NCBI RefSeq assembly: GCF_900129155.1
Contig: NZ_FQVF01000008.1
Coordinates: 1 to 64,000, forward strand
Reading direction: 5' to 3'
Source: Marinomonas polaris DSM 16579
GTDB taxonomy: Bacteria > Pseudomonadota > Gammaproteobacteria > Pseudomonadales > Marinomonadaceae
Length of the DNA stretch: 64,000 nt
Below the pieces are notes generated by a model. The model had not been told where the DNA came from and did not search any database. It saw only the letters and a program-made list of their open reading frames with translations. Position 1 is the stretch's first letter. Each line of letters opens with the position of its first letter. Positions 17,321 to 27,876 of this stretch are shown piece after piece. Both the position numbers and the translations under genes were made by a program.

Positions 17321-20300
17321 TTGGTCGGCTCCTGTATCATCAATGCTTTTAGGTTGGTAAGACTGATTATAGCGCTATCGAATTCAAAGTTTGATATAGC
17401 CTTACTTGCTGCAATGGCTTGTGTTTTCATGTATTGAGGGACGTTGCTAATAAGTAAAGCAATGTTGTCATCATCTACTTCGCCAGAGTCTGCTGACAGA
17501 ATAAGCGCTTCGAGAAGTGCTATTAATTGTGTTGTAGAAAGCTCATTCTGAGTGTCTGTTTCTGTCATCTCGGAGTGAAGTCTGTATTTTTCTATTAACC
17601 AATGTAGCTCTTCAAAAAAGTGAGCCAATAAAGAAGCTAAACAGTGCACGTTTTTTGAGAATTGATCATGGTCTTTTGTTTGTGCAGCACGCTCTATATT
17701 CGCCATGCAATTAGATATATTTAACAATGCAAGATTACCTGAAGAGCCTTTTATCGCATGCGCTAAAGCGTAAGCCTCTTGGTATTCTTGGTGGTCTATA
17801 TGGATTGTTAGTCTATTGACTAAATTTGCGTTAGTTTCTGCAAACCTAGATAGCTCTGTGATGTAAACAGGCAGGTCGTTCCACAGTGATAGACCTTTAT
17901 CCATGTGGATTTGTAGATTTTTACGATTAATTTTTTCGTGATCAAAATTTTCCTGATCAATCAATGTAGGAGTCTCATTTAAGACTCTCGCTATTTCAGT
18001 TATTAAAGCCTGAATATCAATGGGTTTATTGGCAAAGCCATCCATCCCCGCTTGTTGGGCATCTAATTTATCTTCGATTAGCACATTGGCTGTTAAAGCA
18101 ATGATTGGAGTGCGGGCTAGCTGATTTTCTTTTTCATAGCTGCGGATAATTTGAGTTGCAGTTAAGCCATCCATCTTTGGCATCTGAATGTCCATTAGAA
18201 TGATGTCAGGCTTGATCATTTTAAATTGTTCTACAGCATCAATACCGTCTTTTGCAAAAAATATGGCATGACCATGTCGTTTAAGCAAAATAGTTAGCAG
18301 CGTTAGGTTTTGTTCAACATCATCGGCCAGCAGTATTCTTTTTGGCGTGATAATAGACAGTTGAGATGTTTTGGCATCCGATGGCGCTTCAGTCTCAGTG
18401 AGAGGTAAGTCAAAGTAAAAACAACTTCCAACACCTATTTCGCTCGTTACATGAATTTGCCCTCCCATGAGGGTTACTAATTGTTTAGATATGCTAGTAC
18501 CTAAACCTGTGCCGCCAAAACGACGACTCATGGAAGCATCAGCTTGTGTAAATGGATCAAAAATGTGAGTTAAACGTTCTTCTGGTATACCTATCCCTGT
18601 GTCTGTAACTGAAAAGCGTATCTTACTATCTTGTAGTTTCGATATATTTAAAGTCACGTGACCTTTTTCAGTGAACTTGATCGCATTGCCTAAAATATTC
18701 ATTAGCACTTGGCGGATACGATCTTCGGCACCCAAATATGCCTCGGCAACCTCTAGCTCCACATGAAAATTGAGCTCTAGTCCTTTATTTCTGGCTTGTA
18801 GCCACAGAGTTGAAATAACTGTATCTACTGAGTTGGCAAGTACAAAAGGTTGTATGTCTAATTCGAGTTTGTTTTTTTCTAATTTAGCACTATCGAGTAT
18901 ATCGTTAAGAAGGTGCAACAGAGAGCGAGCAGATTTACTAATGATTGATAAATGCTTTTTGTTTTCGCCTGAGATTTCTGATTCTAATAAAATATCAGAG
19001 AAACCAATAATAGCGTTCATTGGCGTGCGGATCTCATGGCTCATGTTAGCTAAAAAAGAAGCCTTACTTTCTACGGAAGCTTCAGCTTTTGCTTTGGCTT
19101 GACGAAGCTCGTCTTCCATTTCAACACGTTGTGAAATATCCAATATAACACCATCAATCCATTCAGGTTTACCGTGTTTGTTTAAAATAACCGAACCGTT
19201 CTCTAAAACCCAAACATAATGACCATCCTTGTGTCTTAAGCGATATTCTAGCTTATAGCTTTTACGCGTGTTCGTTGCCTCATTTATGGTGGATGCAACG
19301 TTTTTCTCATCATCAGGATGAACAAGTTTGGCAAAGGAAATTGCTCTACTATAAAACTCAGATGTACTCCATCCAGTCACATCGTAGATAGCATCACTCA
19401 CGAAGAGAGTTGTCCAATGTTCGTCCATTAAACAGCGAAAAGAGGCACCGGGAATATTTTTGATCAAAGAGCTGAATTGTTTCTCACTTTTTTGAATGGT
19501 TTCTTCCAGCGATTTTCGAGTTGATATATCTGTAATAAAACCAACAAATAATGTGCCGCTGTCAGGGATATCAACTCTTCCAACACCTAGTCTAATAGGG
19601 AAAACGTGTCCAGCTTTGTTGATAGCATGAATTTCTCTATCTGTGCCAGCTATGGTTACTTCACCGGTATCGCGAAATGCGGCTAAAGAACGATTGAATT
19701 CATCAGTGTATTTTTGAGGAAATAAGACTCCAAAGTGCTGATTTATTATGTCATCTTCTTGCCAACCAAAAATTTGCGTGGCTGCCTTATTAAACTCTTT
19801 AATGATGCCTGAACTGTCTATGGAGATGATGCCATCTACTGCTGTGTCTAAAGTTGTTTTTAGACGAACTTCACTGGCTGTTTTTTCCAGTAATAACTGA
19901 CGATAACGTAATTGCGAAGCGATGTTTGCAGCTAGAATTGATAGTAATAAAGTGATGATTGCCACAACAAACGAAAGTTCATCGTTAGAACTGTCTTGTA
20001 TGTGATGCATTCCAGCTTCGCCGGATGAAATGAACCTTGCTCCTGCCATACCAGCATAATGCATACCAGAAATAGCAGCTCCCATAATAAGCGCGCTGAT
20101 ACAGCTGACCCATTTAGTACTCAAATTAGCCCAAACTTTTCTGACATAGTAATGAGTTGATAAGGCAATAAAAGCGAGAGCAACGGCAATGACTAGTGAT
20201 GCTAAGAACCACGCTGGGTCATATTTTAGTTCAACATCCATTTCCATCGCTGCCATGCCAATATAATGCATCGCGCCAATTCCACCACCGACAAGCACAC

Positions 20301-20682
20301 CATTAACGAGAAGTTGCCAGATACTTAGGTCACTTCTAATTAATCGTTTCAGAGTGATGTAAGACGCTAAAATAGCGGGTATCAGAGAGAGGGCTGTTAA
20401 CAATGGGTCATAAGAAATTCCATGTCCCATATTAAATGCCAGCATGCCGACAAAATGCATACTCCAAATACCGCCTGCCATGATGAAAGAACCAGAGACA
20501 AGCGCGATATTTTTGTATTTTTCAATAACAATGTGCTGCGCAATGGACGCGAAATGCAGCGCAAAAAAAGAAGCCACCGAGGCGAGTAATATAGAAAGAG
20601 CAACAAGTAGGTAGTTATAGTCACCCATTGTCAGATGAGCGTTATCCATATTGGTGACAAAAAAACTGTTTAGTGAATACAT
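17317..20682 (-). CDS. Hybrid sensor histidine kinase: MHYT-PAS-PAS-HisKA-HATPase-REC-HPt
   Basis: This is a 1121-residue membrane sensor. The N-terminus is an MHYT domain of about seven membrane segments with three M-H-(F/Y) motifs (H76, H139, H208), proposed to bind copper and sense oxygen, CO or NO. Two PAS domains follow (about 275-390 and 400-520). The HisKA motif SHEIRTPMN carries phosphoacceptor H549. The ATPase domain (about 650-760) has N, G1 and G2 boxes. A receiver domain (about 780-900) has D831, and a C-terminal HPt has H975 in AHAIKGSSG. The phosphorelay is thus complete within one protein. Its likely partner is the overlapping HD-GYP regulator. The actual ligand is unknown. Confidence 0.95.
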   Translation of the reverse strand: MYSLNSFFVTNMDNAHLTMGDYNYLLVALSILLASVASFFALHFASIAQHIVIEKYKNIALVSGSFIMAGGIWSMHFVGMLAFNMGHGISYDPLLTALSLIPAILASYITLKRLIRSDLSIWQLLVNGVLVGGGIGAMHYIGMAAMEMDVELKYDPAWFLASLVIAVALAFIALSTHYYVRKVWANLSTKWVSCISALIMGAAISGMHYAGMAGARFISSGEAGMHHIQDSSNDELSFVVAIITLLLSILAANIASQLRYRQLLLEKTASEVRLKTTLDTAVDGIISIDSSGIIKEFNKAATQIFGWQEDDIINQHFGVLFPQKYTDEFNRSLAAFRDTGEVTIAGTDREIHAINKAGHVFPIRLGVGRVDIPDSGTLFVGFITDISTRKSLEETIQKSEKQFSSLIKNIPGASFRCLMDEHWTTLFVSDAIYDVTGWSTSEFYSRAISFAKLVHPDDEKNVASTINEATNTRKSYKLEYRLRHKDGHYVWVLENGSVILNKHGKPEWIDGVILDISQRVEMEDELRQAKAKAEASVESKASFLANMSHEIRTPMNAIIGFSDILLESEISGENKKHLSIISKSARSLLHLLNDILDSAKLEKNKLELDIQPFVLANSVDTVISTLWLQARNKGLELNFHVELEVAEAYLGAEDRIRQVLMNILGNAIKFTEKGHVTLNISKLQDSKIRFSVTDTGIGIPEERLTHIFDPFTQADASMSRRFGGTGLGTSISKQLVTLMGGQIHVTSEIGVGSCFYFDLPLTETEAPSDAKTSQLSIITPKRILLADDVEQNLTLLTILLKRHGHAIFFAKDGIDAVEQFKMIKPDIILMDIQMPKMDGLTATQIIRSYEKENQLARTPIIALTANVLIEDKLDAQQAGMDGFANKPIDIQALITEIARVLNETPTLIDQENFDHEKINRKNLQIHMDKGLSLWNDLPVYITELSRFAETNANLVNRLTIHIDHQEYQEAYALAHAIKGSSGNLALLNISNCMANIERAAQTKDHDQFSKNVHCLASLLAHFFEELHWLIEKYRLHSEMTETDTQNELSTTQLIALLEALILSADSGEVDDDNIALLISNVPQYMKTQAIAASKAISNFEFDSAIISLTNLKALMIQEPTK

Positions 20683-20927
20683 TAACTCTACTTCTTTCCT
20701 GAATTAGGTCACGGGTCGTGAGAAAACATTAAGGTTGTTTATTTTGCTATCCACGCGTCAAAAACTAACAATTTTTATTCTCTACTTGTACTAAAAAGGC
20801 TAATTTTCAGAATTGTATTGACACTTTTCTCTATTGTTTCGAGTATGAAAAGTAATGGTTAGAATGGTGTAGCATGCCATACAAAAAATAAAACAAAACA
20901 CTACTTTTGATGAAGAAGAGTAACAAA

Positions 20928-22418
20928 ATGTATTTAGGTCTTGATCTTGGAACCTCTGGTTTAAAAGGTGTCGTTATTGACGATAAAGGTAATGTTTTAG
21001 CGCAGGAGTCTGTGCCTTTAACCGTTGAGAGTCTTCATGCTACTTGGTCGGAACAAGACCCATTGTCATGGTGGCAAGCTTGTAAGGACGTTATTAATCA
21101 ATTGCAGCAACGCTTAGATCTGAGCAAGTTGAAGGCGTTAGGGCTATCGGGGCAGATGCATGGTGCTACCTTGATTGATACGGAGGGTAATGTATTACGA
21201 CCTTGTATTTTGTGGAATGATGGTCGTAGTCAAGCACAGTGTGAAGCCTTGATGGCGCAATTTCCTGACTTGATTGAACGTTCTGGCAACCTTTATATGC
21301 CGGGCTTTACGGCACCTAAAATACGTTGGGTACAAGAAAACGAGCCAGAGGTATTTGCTAAGTTGGCTCATGTATTACTGCCGAAAGACTATTTGGTTTA
21401 TCGATTGACGGGCGTTATGTCATCGGATTGTTCTGATGCCGCCGGTACGCTTTGGTTAAACCCAGAAACGCGCCAATGGGATGATGCTTTATTGGCCGCA
21501 ACCGGCTTGAGTCAAGCTAATATGCCAAAAGTTTACGAAGGCTGTGATGTTGTAGGTACTTTGTCTGAAGCGATTGCTCAAGAGTTAGGGCTTCCTCAAT
21601 TGCCTGTCGTAGCTGGTGCGGGAGACAATGCCGCTGGAGCGGTGGGCATGGGCGTGACTAATCCCGGTCAAGGCTTTATTTCATTGGGCACTTCTGGTGT
21701 ATATTTCACTGTGAGCGAGTCCCATAAAGCCAATCCACAAAATACCGTACATGCTTTTTGTCATGCCTTGCCTAATCGCTGGCACCAAATGGGCGTTACT
21801 CTTAGCGCAGCGAACTCATTAGCTTGGTTTGCCAAGCTGGTGGATAAGTCCGTTGCAGAATTACTGGACGCGCTTGAAGACAGTGATATCGAGCGAACTA
21901 ATGTGTTGTTTTTGCCTTATTTGAGTGGTGAGCGAACACCACATAATGATCCGCTAGCCAATGGACAATTTATTGGTTTAACGAATACAGTTAATGTTGA
22001 AGCTATGACGTTGGCGATATTGGAGGGTGTGGCGTTCTCTTTATTGGATTGTCAAAATGCCTTGGACAGTGCGGGAAGTGCGGTTGATGAGCTGTCACTC
22101 ATTGGTGGCGGGGCTCGTTCTGCTCTGTGGCGTCAGATCATTTCCAACGTATTGAATAAGCGTTTGATTTATCGTGATGGCGGTGATGTTGGACCTGGTT
22201 TGGGCGCAGCACGATTAGCCTTGTTAGGCGAGCAGCAAAGCCAAGGCAAAAACATCGAATCGCTGATTGCTGAATATTGCACCATGCCGTATGTTTTAGA
22301 GGTTCATGAGCCAGTGGCCACTTTTGGGTCTTACTATCAAGATAAGTACGCCTTGTACCAATCACTTTATCAATCAACAAAAGACCTAAATGAAAAGCTG
22401 ATGCGGCTGTCGTCTTAA
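20928..22418 (+). CDS. xylB: Xylulokinase (FGGY family)
   Basis: XylB phosphorylates D-xylulose with ATP to give xylulose-5-phosphate. It starts MYLGLDLGTSGLKGVVID, the FGGY phosphate-1 motif. Other motifs are GLSGQMHGATL, LWNDGRS, the catalytic GAGDNAAGA and the C-terminal GGGARSALWRQI. At 496 residues it is slightly longer than E. coli XylB (484). The longest frame begins at a TTG at 20907; I prefer ATG at 20928, with AAGAAGAG 7 nt upstream. In pseudomonads this gene (mtlY) belongs to the mannitol/arabitol operon, and here it converges on the AraC regulator of the polyol cassette, so it probably acts on D-xylulose from D-arabitol. Confidence 0.95.
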   Translation: MYLGLDLGTSGLKGVVIDDKGNVLAQESVPLTVESLHATWSEQDPLSWWQACKDVINQLQQRLDLSKLKALGLSGQMHGATLIDTEGNVLRPCILWNDGRSQAQCEALMAQFPDLIERSGNLYMPGFTAPKIRWVQENEPEVFAKLAHVLLPKDYLVYRLTGVMSSDCSDAAGTLWLNPETRQWDDALLAATGLSQANMPKVYEGCDVVGTLSEAIAQELGLPQLPVVAGAGDNAAGAVGMGVTNPGQGFISLGTSGVYFTVSESHKANPQNTVHAFCHALPNRWHQMGVTLSAANSLAWFAKLVDKSVAELLDALEDSDIERTNVLFLPYLSGERTPHNDPLANGQFIGLTNTVNVEAMTLAILEGVAFSLLDCQNALDSAGSAVDELSLIGGGARSALWRQIISNVLNKRLIYRDGGDVGPGLGAARLALLGEQQSQGKNIESLIAEYCTMPYVLEVHEPVATFGSYYQDKYALYQSLYQSTKDLNEKLMRLSS

Positions 22419-22437
22419 TAACGACAGTTGTTTTGAT

Positions 22438-22477
22438 AAAAAGCACCACGAAGATAATATCTAAGCGGTGCTTTTTT
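22438..22477 (+). terminator. xylB terminator
   Basis: AAAAAGCACC pairs with GGTGCTTTTT around a loop of about 19 nt. T-runs on both outer sides may also stop transcription from the opposing mtlR-like gene. Confidence 0.75.
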
Positions 22478-22500
22478 ATGATCCCAAGACGCGAGTCGTA

Positions 22501-23397
22501 TTATGAAACGGGCGCAATGCCTTCAATATGAATATTACTTTGAGTCCTGAAATCTCTTGGTGTAACGCCTTTCAGCTCATGAAACCGGCGATTAAAGTTA
22601 GCGACATTGTTAAAGCCAACTTGAAAGCAAATTGTGGCGATTTGTTGGTCTGTTTCGGTTAACAAGCTACAAGCACGGCTGACTCGAACACGATTCACAA
22701 ATTCAATAAAGCGGTTGCCTGTCGCCTTTTTAAAGAAACGCGAAAAGTGGCTGTCTGACATACCAATCAAATTCGCTACACTGGAAAGTGTAATGTCATT
22801 GCTGTAGTTCTGTGACACATAATCAACCACTGTGTTGATTTTTCGTTGTAATGTTTCACTGGATTTTAAATCGATTTGCACGGTTGAAAGTAAGCGGTAA
22901 CTTCGGCTCTGCGCCAGTTTTTGTAAGAGAGGAAGCGCGAGAATTAACCTTGATAAGCCGCTGGAGTCGCGAACTTTTTGGAATACGTCTTTTAGGTAGT
23001 CATTGTCTTGTTCAAAAAACTCAATGCCCGATTTTGCTCTGGCTAACATAGGTAGAATTTCGGCTAACTCAGGGATGATTTTCATCCCATTCGAGAATGA
23101 CTCATGGTCAAAGCGAATGACCATGTCTCTTAGTTGAACGTCTTCTTGGTTGTGTTGGCAGATCCAGTTATGAGGGAGTCGAGGGCCGGTTAAAATAAGT
23201 TGGCCTGGTGAGTAATTGCCAATGTAATCGCCTACAAAGACTTTGCCTGATGTGGCAACGATAAAATGCAGCTCGTAATCATCATGGGCGTGCCAGCGAA
23301 TAAGGTCACACGGATAGCCGTGTTCTAAATAGCGAATAGTTTCGTTATCTTCGACAATTTCGTATTCGGGCGTGATGCGTTTGGCGGTATTAGACAT
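22501..23397 (-). CDS. mtlR: AraC-family regulator of polyol utilisation (MtlR-like)
   Basis: This 298-residue protein has an N-terminal cupin sensor (about 20-110; IRWHAHDDYELHFIV is the cupin histidine segment). The C-terminal double helix-turn-helix (about 185-290) contains ITLSSVANLIGMSDSHFSRFFKKATG and a complete second HTH, CFQVGFNNVANFNRRFHELKGVTP. Length and layout match MtlR of Pseudomonas fluorescens, the mannitol/arabitol/glucitol operon activator. It lies directly downstream of the polyol dehydrogenase gene, past a hairpin terminator, and has its own ribosome binding site (GAGAAG). The activator role is inferred from family and context. Confidence 0.85.
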   Translation of the reverse strand: MSNTAKRITPEYEIVEDNETIRYLEHGYPCDLIRWHAHDDYELHFIVATSGKVFVGDYIGNYSPGQLILTGPRLPHNWICQHNQEDVQLRDMVIRFDHESFSNGMKIIPELAEILPMLARAKSGIEFFEQDNDYLKDVFQKVRDSSGLSRLILALPLLQKLAQSRSYRLLSTVQIDLKSSETLQRKINTVVDYVSQNYSNDITLSSVANLIGMSDSHFSRFFKKATGNRFIEFVNRVRVSRACSLLTETDQQIATICFQVGFNNVANFNRRFHELKGVTPRDFRTQSNIHIEGIAPVS

Positions 23398-23495
23398 AAT
23401 CTTCTCGCTCAGCAGCTTTATAGTTAGACGTAAGACTTTAATTCTATATCAACGACAATTCACTGCTTATTTTCTTATTTTAATAAAATACATTT

Positions 23496-23539
23496 AAGAA
23501 TCTAAGGCAAAAAATTGTCGTTATTCGCCTTAGATTCTT
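23496..23539 (-). terminator. Hairpin after the polyol dehydrogenase gene
   Basis: A perfect 13-bp stem (AAGAATCTAAGGC with GCCTTAGATTCTT) encloses an 18-nt loop, 32 nt after the dehydrogenase stop. Downstream on the minus strand are only short T-runs (ATGTATTTTATT). It probably separates the transport/dehydrogenase operon from the AraC gene. The loop holds AACGACAATT, whose complement lies about 50 nt further on at 23451-23460. Confidence 0.75.
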
Positions 23540-23570
23540 GAATTAGACACTCTCATTAGGTGAGAACTAC

Positions 23571-25001
23571 CTAAGCATACTTTGTCATACTTATCTGAAT
23601 TGCTTCAGTGAGTTGCGTAACAAAGTCTGGGAACTCTGTTGGAACATTACCCCATAAAAAGCGATCTTTTACAAAAGCCTGAATACCAGCCTTGTCATTG
23701 CTGAAAGCGACAAGAGAAGCCTTATTTGGCTCATGATAAGGCGTGCTGAGCTTGCCTTCATTCGATAGCTGAATAAAGGTGAACCAGCTGGCGATGCCTT
23801 GGATAGTTTTAACCGGAGTTCGACCTTTGCGATAAGCGCCTTCCAGCGTCGGGAAAACAAATATAGGGAATTTAGCGTAGCCATCGGTGCAGATACGTTC
23901 CACTGTATCGCCAATATTTGCGTTGCTAAAACGCTGCGCAATAATATCGAAATAAGCTGGTAGATCGACCACAGAGTCCCCAATAGCAGGAATCGAATCT
24001 TGCAGAATGAAGTCAGAAAAATACTGCTTTAATTCGTCATCGCGCATGGCTTCATCAAAGTAGGTGAGGCCTTTTAAAGCTGCTTGATACGTTACACAGG
24101 TATGGCCTGCGTTTAAAATACGAATTTTAGCTTCTTCAAAAGGCACGACGTCTTTTACAAATTGCACACCAACGAGATCAAGAGCGGGTTTTTTACCGGC
24201 AAACTTGTCTTCTACGACCCACTGAATGAAGTCTTCGCCCATCACTGTCATGTTATCATCAACACCGAAGCGTGAACGAACGTCATCAACATGTTGTTGG
24301 CTTGGCTTAGGAGTGATTCGATCCACCATAGAGCAAGGGAAAGACACATTTTCTTCTATCCATTCCGACAGCGCCGAGTCTTGCTTAGCATCTAAAAACT
24401 GCATTAGGCCAGTTTCGAGTAGTTCACCGTTATGACGAAGGTTATCGCAGCATAATAGGGTCATTTTCGCCTTAGATGTTTCGCTACGCAGTTTAAGTCC
24501 AGCATACAAAAAAGCATAAAGCGTATTACGAGCGCCTTCTATATCTGCTTTAATCGCTGGGTGTTCCAGCATCAGACGACGATTTTCATCAAGGTAGTAA
24601 CCGCCTTCAGTCACCGTTGATGTGACGAGCTGAGTCTTAGCATCGGCAAGTGCCGCGTCAACTTTATCAGGCGCTTGTGCACCGTCAATTTGCTGAACAA
24701 TAGAACGAATATGTTCGTACTTTGTCTCGCCATCAGCCGCCATTGTTTTTAAAACATACTCACCTTCTTGCTTAATAAAGCGAGCAAAAGATTGACTGTC
24801 TTGTGGGCGAATATTAACGCCAATAATGCCCCAGTTTTGTTGTGTGTCATTAGCTAATAGTCGGTCGATGTACACGGCTTGGTGAGCACGATGAAATGCA
24901 CCAACACCCAAATGAACGATACCTGCTTGAACCGCTTCTTTTGAATAATTCTGAACAGAAAGCTGTTCTACATTTGAAGCGGCTTGTAAATAATTAGCCA
25001 T
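23571..25001 (-). CDS. mtlD: Polyol (mannitol/arabitol) 2-dehydrogenase, long-chain MDR-type
   Basis: This enzyme oxidises D-mannitol to D-fructose, and often D-arabitol to D-xylulose, with NAD. It is a 476-residue member of the polyol-specific long-chain dehydrogenase family. The N-terminus GIVHLGVGAFHRAHQAVYID is the coenzyme-fold start. Other family segments are TVTEGGYYLDENRR, CDNLRHNG, VDRITPKP, the catalytic KIRILNAGHTC and the C-terminal helical domain. I place the start at ATG 25001, with GGAGG 7 nt upstream; the longer frame to 25073 lacks a site. It starts 1 nt after the stop of the ATPase gene. Fructuronate reductases are close relatives, but the transporter context favours a polyol. 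Confidence 0.92.
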   Translation of the reverse strand: MANYLQAASNVEQLSVQNYSKEAVQAGIVHLGVGAFHRAHQAVYIDRLLANDTQQNWGIIGVNIRPQDSQSFARFIKQEGEYVLKTMAADGETKYEHIRSIVQQIDGAQAPDKVDAALADAKTQLVTSTVTEGGYYLDENRRLMLEHPAIKADIEGARNTLYAFLYAGLKLRSETSKAKMTLLCCDNLRHNGELLETGLMQFLDAKQDSALSEWIEENVSFPCSMVDRITPKPSQQHVDDVRSRFGVDDNMTVMGEDFIQWVVEDKFAGKKPALDLVGVQFVKDVVPFEEAKIRILNAGHTCVTYQAALKGLTYFDEAMRDDELKQYFSDFILQDSIPAIGDSVVDLPAYFDIIAQRFSNANIGDTVERICTDGYAKFPIFVFPTLEGAYRKGRTPVKTIQGIASWFTFIQLSNEGKLSTPYHEPNKASLVAFSNDKAGIQAFVKDRFLWGNVPTEFPDFVTQLTEAIQISMTKYA

Positions 25002-25002
25002 A

Positions 25003-26097
25003 TTAAGCCTCCTCTGGAATAACAGAGATGACACGGTCATTTTCGTTAAACAAAATGATTTCCGAAATATCAATTTTGAGACTAACTTCTTGTCCGTCTT
25101 TTAGCTCAGTTCGAGCTGGAGCTTTGATGATAATGGTTTGATCGCTAGACAATTGCAGGTGTGCGTAAGCTTCGGAACCTAGATGTTCGACCAACTCAAT
25201 GCGGCCAGATAAATCTCCACCTTCTTCGACTAACGTCATATGTTCCGGACGAATGCCGACAACAACCGAATCTGGTAGCGGGCCTTTTAAACGATTTGCA
25301 GGGAAAAGGATTTGCTGTCCAAGTAGTTCGATCGCTAGATTGTCTTCATGACGTACTATTTTATTTGCTGCGATTAAGTTCATTTTTGGCGTACCAATGA
25401 ACTCAGCAACAAAGCGGCTATTTGGCTGGCGGTAAAGTTCAAGCGGTGTACCAACTTGTTCTATTTGGCCTGCATTTAAAATAACCACGCGATCAGCCAA
25501 AGTCATGGCTTCAACCTGATCGTGGGTTACATAAATCATTGTCGTGCCAAGCTTTTTATGAAGACGAGCTAATTCCAAACGCATTTGTACACGAAGCGCG
25601 GCGTCTAGGTTGGATAGCGGCTCATCGAACAAGAAGACTTTCGGTTGACGCACAATGGCGCGACCAATGGCAACACGCTGGCGTTGACCACCAGACAGTT
25701 CTTTTGGTTTACGTTCTAATAAGGCGTCAAGTTGTAAAGACGCCGAAACTGAACGTACTTTTTCTTTGATTTCAGCATCAGATACTTTCGCAAGACGAAG
25801 GGCGAAGGAAAGGTTATCGGCCACCGTCATGTGTGGATACAAAGCATAAGACTGGAACACCATAGCAAGGTCGCGTTTTGACGACGCCACTTCGGTAATG
25901 TCTCTGCCGTCTAGTTCTATGCTTCCGCCAGTGCTGGATTCTAAGCCTGCAATAGTCCGTAGTAATGTGGATTTACCACAGCCAGATGGCCCAACGAATA
26001 CGACGAATTCACCTTCAGTAATACTTAGATTAATGCCGCGCAATGCGTGGTAGCTGTCGTAATGTTTTTGTAGATCTGTGATCGCTAAGTAAGTCAT
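25003..26097 (-). CDS. mtlK: Polyol ABC transporter ATPase (MalK/SmoK/MtlK-like)
   Basis: This is a 364-residue CUT1-family sugar ABC ATPase. Walker A is GPSGCGKST, the signature is LSGGQRQRVAIGR, Walker B is VFLFDEPLSNLDA, and the switch histidine is in YVTHDQ. A C-terminal TOBE/regulatory domain (about 240-364) contains VVGIRPEHM, as in MalK. It would form the homodimeric motor under the two permeases encoded upstream. AGGAAG precedes the ATG. One MalK-type ATPase can serve several importers, so wider use is possible. Confidence 0.93.
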   Translation of the reverse strand: MTYLAITDLQKHYDSYHALRGINLSITEGEFVVFVGPSGCGKSTLLRTIAGLESSTGGSIELDGRDITEVASSKRDLAMVFQSYALYPHMTVADNLSFALRLAKVSDAEIKEKVRSVSASLQLDALLERKPKELSGGQRQRVAIGRAIVRQPKVFLFDEPLSNLDAALRVQMRLELARLHKKLGTTMIYVTHDQVEAMTLADRVVILNAGQIEQVGTPLELYRQPNSRFVAEFIGTPKMNLIAANKIVRHEDNLAIELLGQQILFPANRLKGPLPDSVVVGIRPEHMTLVEEGGDLSGRIELVEHLGSEAYAHLQLSSDQTIIIKAPARTELKDGQEVSLKIDISEIILFNENDRVISVIPEEA

Positions 26098-26115
26098 AAA
26101 GAAACTTCCTAATAA

Positions 26116-26946
26116 TTATTTTACGGCGCCGAAAGTTAAGCCTTGGACCAATTGTTTTTGACAGAACCAACCGAAAATAACGATTGGTGCGCAAGCAAGT
26201 GTGGATGCAGCGGACAATTTCGCCCAAAACAGACCCTCAGGGCTGGAGTAAGAGGCAATCATCGCGGTTAACGGCGCGGCATCAGATGCTGTTAGGTTGA
26301 GAGACCAAAAAGCCTCGTTCCAACAAAGTACGATAGATAAAAGAGCCGTAGACGAAATGGCACCAACAGAAAGTGGCAGCACAACTTTTACCACTTCATC
26401 CCAAGGGGTAGCTCCGTCCATTCTCGCGGCTTCGAGGATTTCTTTTGGCAAATCTTTGAAGTAGGAAAACAGCATCCACACGATAATAGGCAAATTCATC
26501 AGAGTGAAAATGATCACCAGAGCCGTTTTAGAATCCAACAATCCATAGTCTCGGCACAGGATATAAATAGGAACTAATACACCTACAGCTGGCAGCATTT
26601 TTGTAGAGAGCATCCAGAGCAAAATGTCTTTCGTACGCTTTCCAGGGAAAAACGCCATGGAGTAGGCCGCAGGAATGGCAATCACCAGAGCGATAATGGT
26701 GGAACCAAATGACGTGACAACTGAGTTCCATGCGTGATGGATGTAGTCACTGCGTTCTTGAACGATTCTGAAGTTATCGAGCGTTGGTTCAAAGAACAGA
26801 GACGGTGGTACAGATATCGCCTGTAGTTCGGTCTTGAACGAGGTGATAAACATCCAAAAAATCGGGAAAAATAACACCAAAGCTACCGTCCATGCGAACA
26901 GTCCTGTAAGAATGGTTTTGAGTTTGCGTTGTTGATTAAGAGTCAT
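26116..26946 (-). CDS. mtlG: Polyol ABC transporter permease (MtlG/SmoG-like)
   Basis: This 276-residue inner-membrane permease has six membrane segments and the CUT1 EAA loop EAARMDGATPWDEVVKVVLPL (about 185-205), which docks onto the ATPase. The N-terminal segment WTVALVLFFPIFWMFITSFK is typical of the MalG-type partner. The start is ATG 26946, with GAGG 8 nt upstream that overlaps the stop of the preceding permease gene; a GTG at 26955 is the alternative. It pairs with the MtlF-like permease. Confidence 0.92.
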   Translation of the reverse strand: MTLNQQRKLKTILTGLFAWTVALVLFFPIFWMFITSFKTELQAISVPPSLFFEPTLDNFRIVQERSDYIHHAWNSVVTSFGSTIIALVIAIPAAYSMAFFPGKRTKDILLWMLSTKMLPAVGVLVPIYILCRDYGLLDSKTALVIIFTLMNLPIIVWMLFSYFKDLPKEILEAARMDGATPWDEVVKVVLPLSVGAISSTALLSIVLCWNEAFWSLNLTASDAAPLTAMIASYSSPEGLFWAKLSAASTLACAPIVIFGWFCQKQLVQGLTFGAVK

Positions 26947-26956
26947 CGTATTCACC

Positions 26957-27817
26957 TCACACCGTTAAGTTTTTGCCAACGGCACGAATTAAGAAAAAGG
27001 CCACGATATTGGCAAGCAACACGGCAAACAAACCACCAGCAGAAGCCACACCAACGTCATATTGCAGAAGCGCTTGGTTATATATCAGATAGGCCAAGTT
27101 AGTACTGTCGTAACCTGGGCCACCGCCTGTGGAAACAAAGATTTCAGCAAAAACCGCTAATAGGAAGATGGTTTCTATCATCACAACCACGGCTATTGGA
27201 CGGGCAAGATGAGGAATGGTTAGGTAACGGAATATGTGTAAGCCCGTTGCACCATCCATTTGAGCCGCTTCTTTCTGCTCTGTGTCTTGGGATTGCAGCG
27301 CGGTAACAAATACTAAAATAGCGAAGGGTAACCATTGCCAACTGACCATGATAATGATTGAGACTAACGGGTAACTTGATAGCCAATCTATGGGTTCAAA
27401 ACCTAGCGATTCTGATATCCATGCGAAAATGCCATAAACAGGGTTCATCATCATGTTTTTCCAAATCAATGCATTGACGGTTGGCATGATAAAGAAAGGC
27501 GAAATTAATAAGACACGAACAATGCCTTGGCCGAAAAACGGCTTATCAATCAAAGCGGATAGCATCACACCTAAAACCACAGTGATGATCAAGACGGAAA
27601 GTAGCAGAATTAAGGTGTTCGATACCGCAGGAATAAAACCTGGGTCGGTAATAAAGAATTCAAAATTCATCAACCCAACGAAGTTATTCTGACCTGGGTA
27701 CAATAAGTTGTAGCGAATGGTGGAAAAATAAATGGTCATGGATAACGGGATGATCATCCAAACCAAAAGCATGATGACTGATGGTGCCATTAATAAGCGA
27801 GTGATTGAGCGCTTCAT
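26957..27817 (-). CDS. mtlF: Polyol ABC transporter permease (MtlF/SmoF-like)
   Basis: This 286-residue permease is of the MalF type, with six membrane segments and the EAA loop EAAQMDGATGLHIFRYLTIPHL (about 205-226). The segment GGGPGYDSTNLAYLIY is typical of sugar and polyol permeases. Its stop overlaps the ribosome binding site of the next permease gene. It follows the binding-protein gene after 105 nt that contain a strong hairpin, consistent with lower expression of the permeases than of the binding protein. Confidence 0.92.
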   Translation of the reverse strand: MKRSITRLLMAPSVIMLLVWMIIPLSMTIYFSTIRYNLLYPGQNNFVGLMNFEFFITDPGFIPAVSNTLILLLSVLIITVVLGVMLSALIDKPFFGQGIVRVLLISPFFIMPTVNALIWKNMMMNPVYGIFAWISESLGFEPIDWLSSYPLVSIIIMVSWQWLPFAILVFVTALQSQDTEQKEAAQMDGATGLHIFRYLTIPHLARPIAVVVMIETIFLLAVFAEIFVSTGGGPGYDSTNLAYLIYNQALLQYDVGVASAGGLFAVLLANIVAFFLIRAVGKNLTV

Positions 27818-27876
27818 GTTGAGTTTCTCTTATTATAAGCAGGGAAATCTGTTCTTAAGTAGAACGAATCAAAAGT

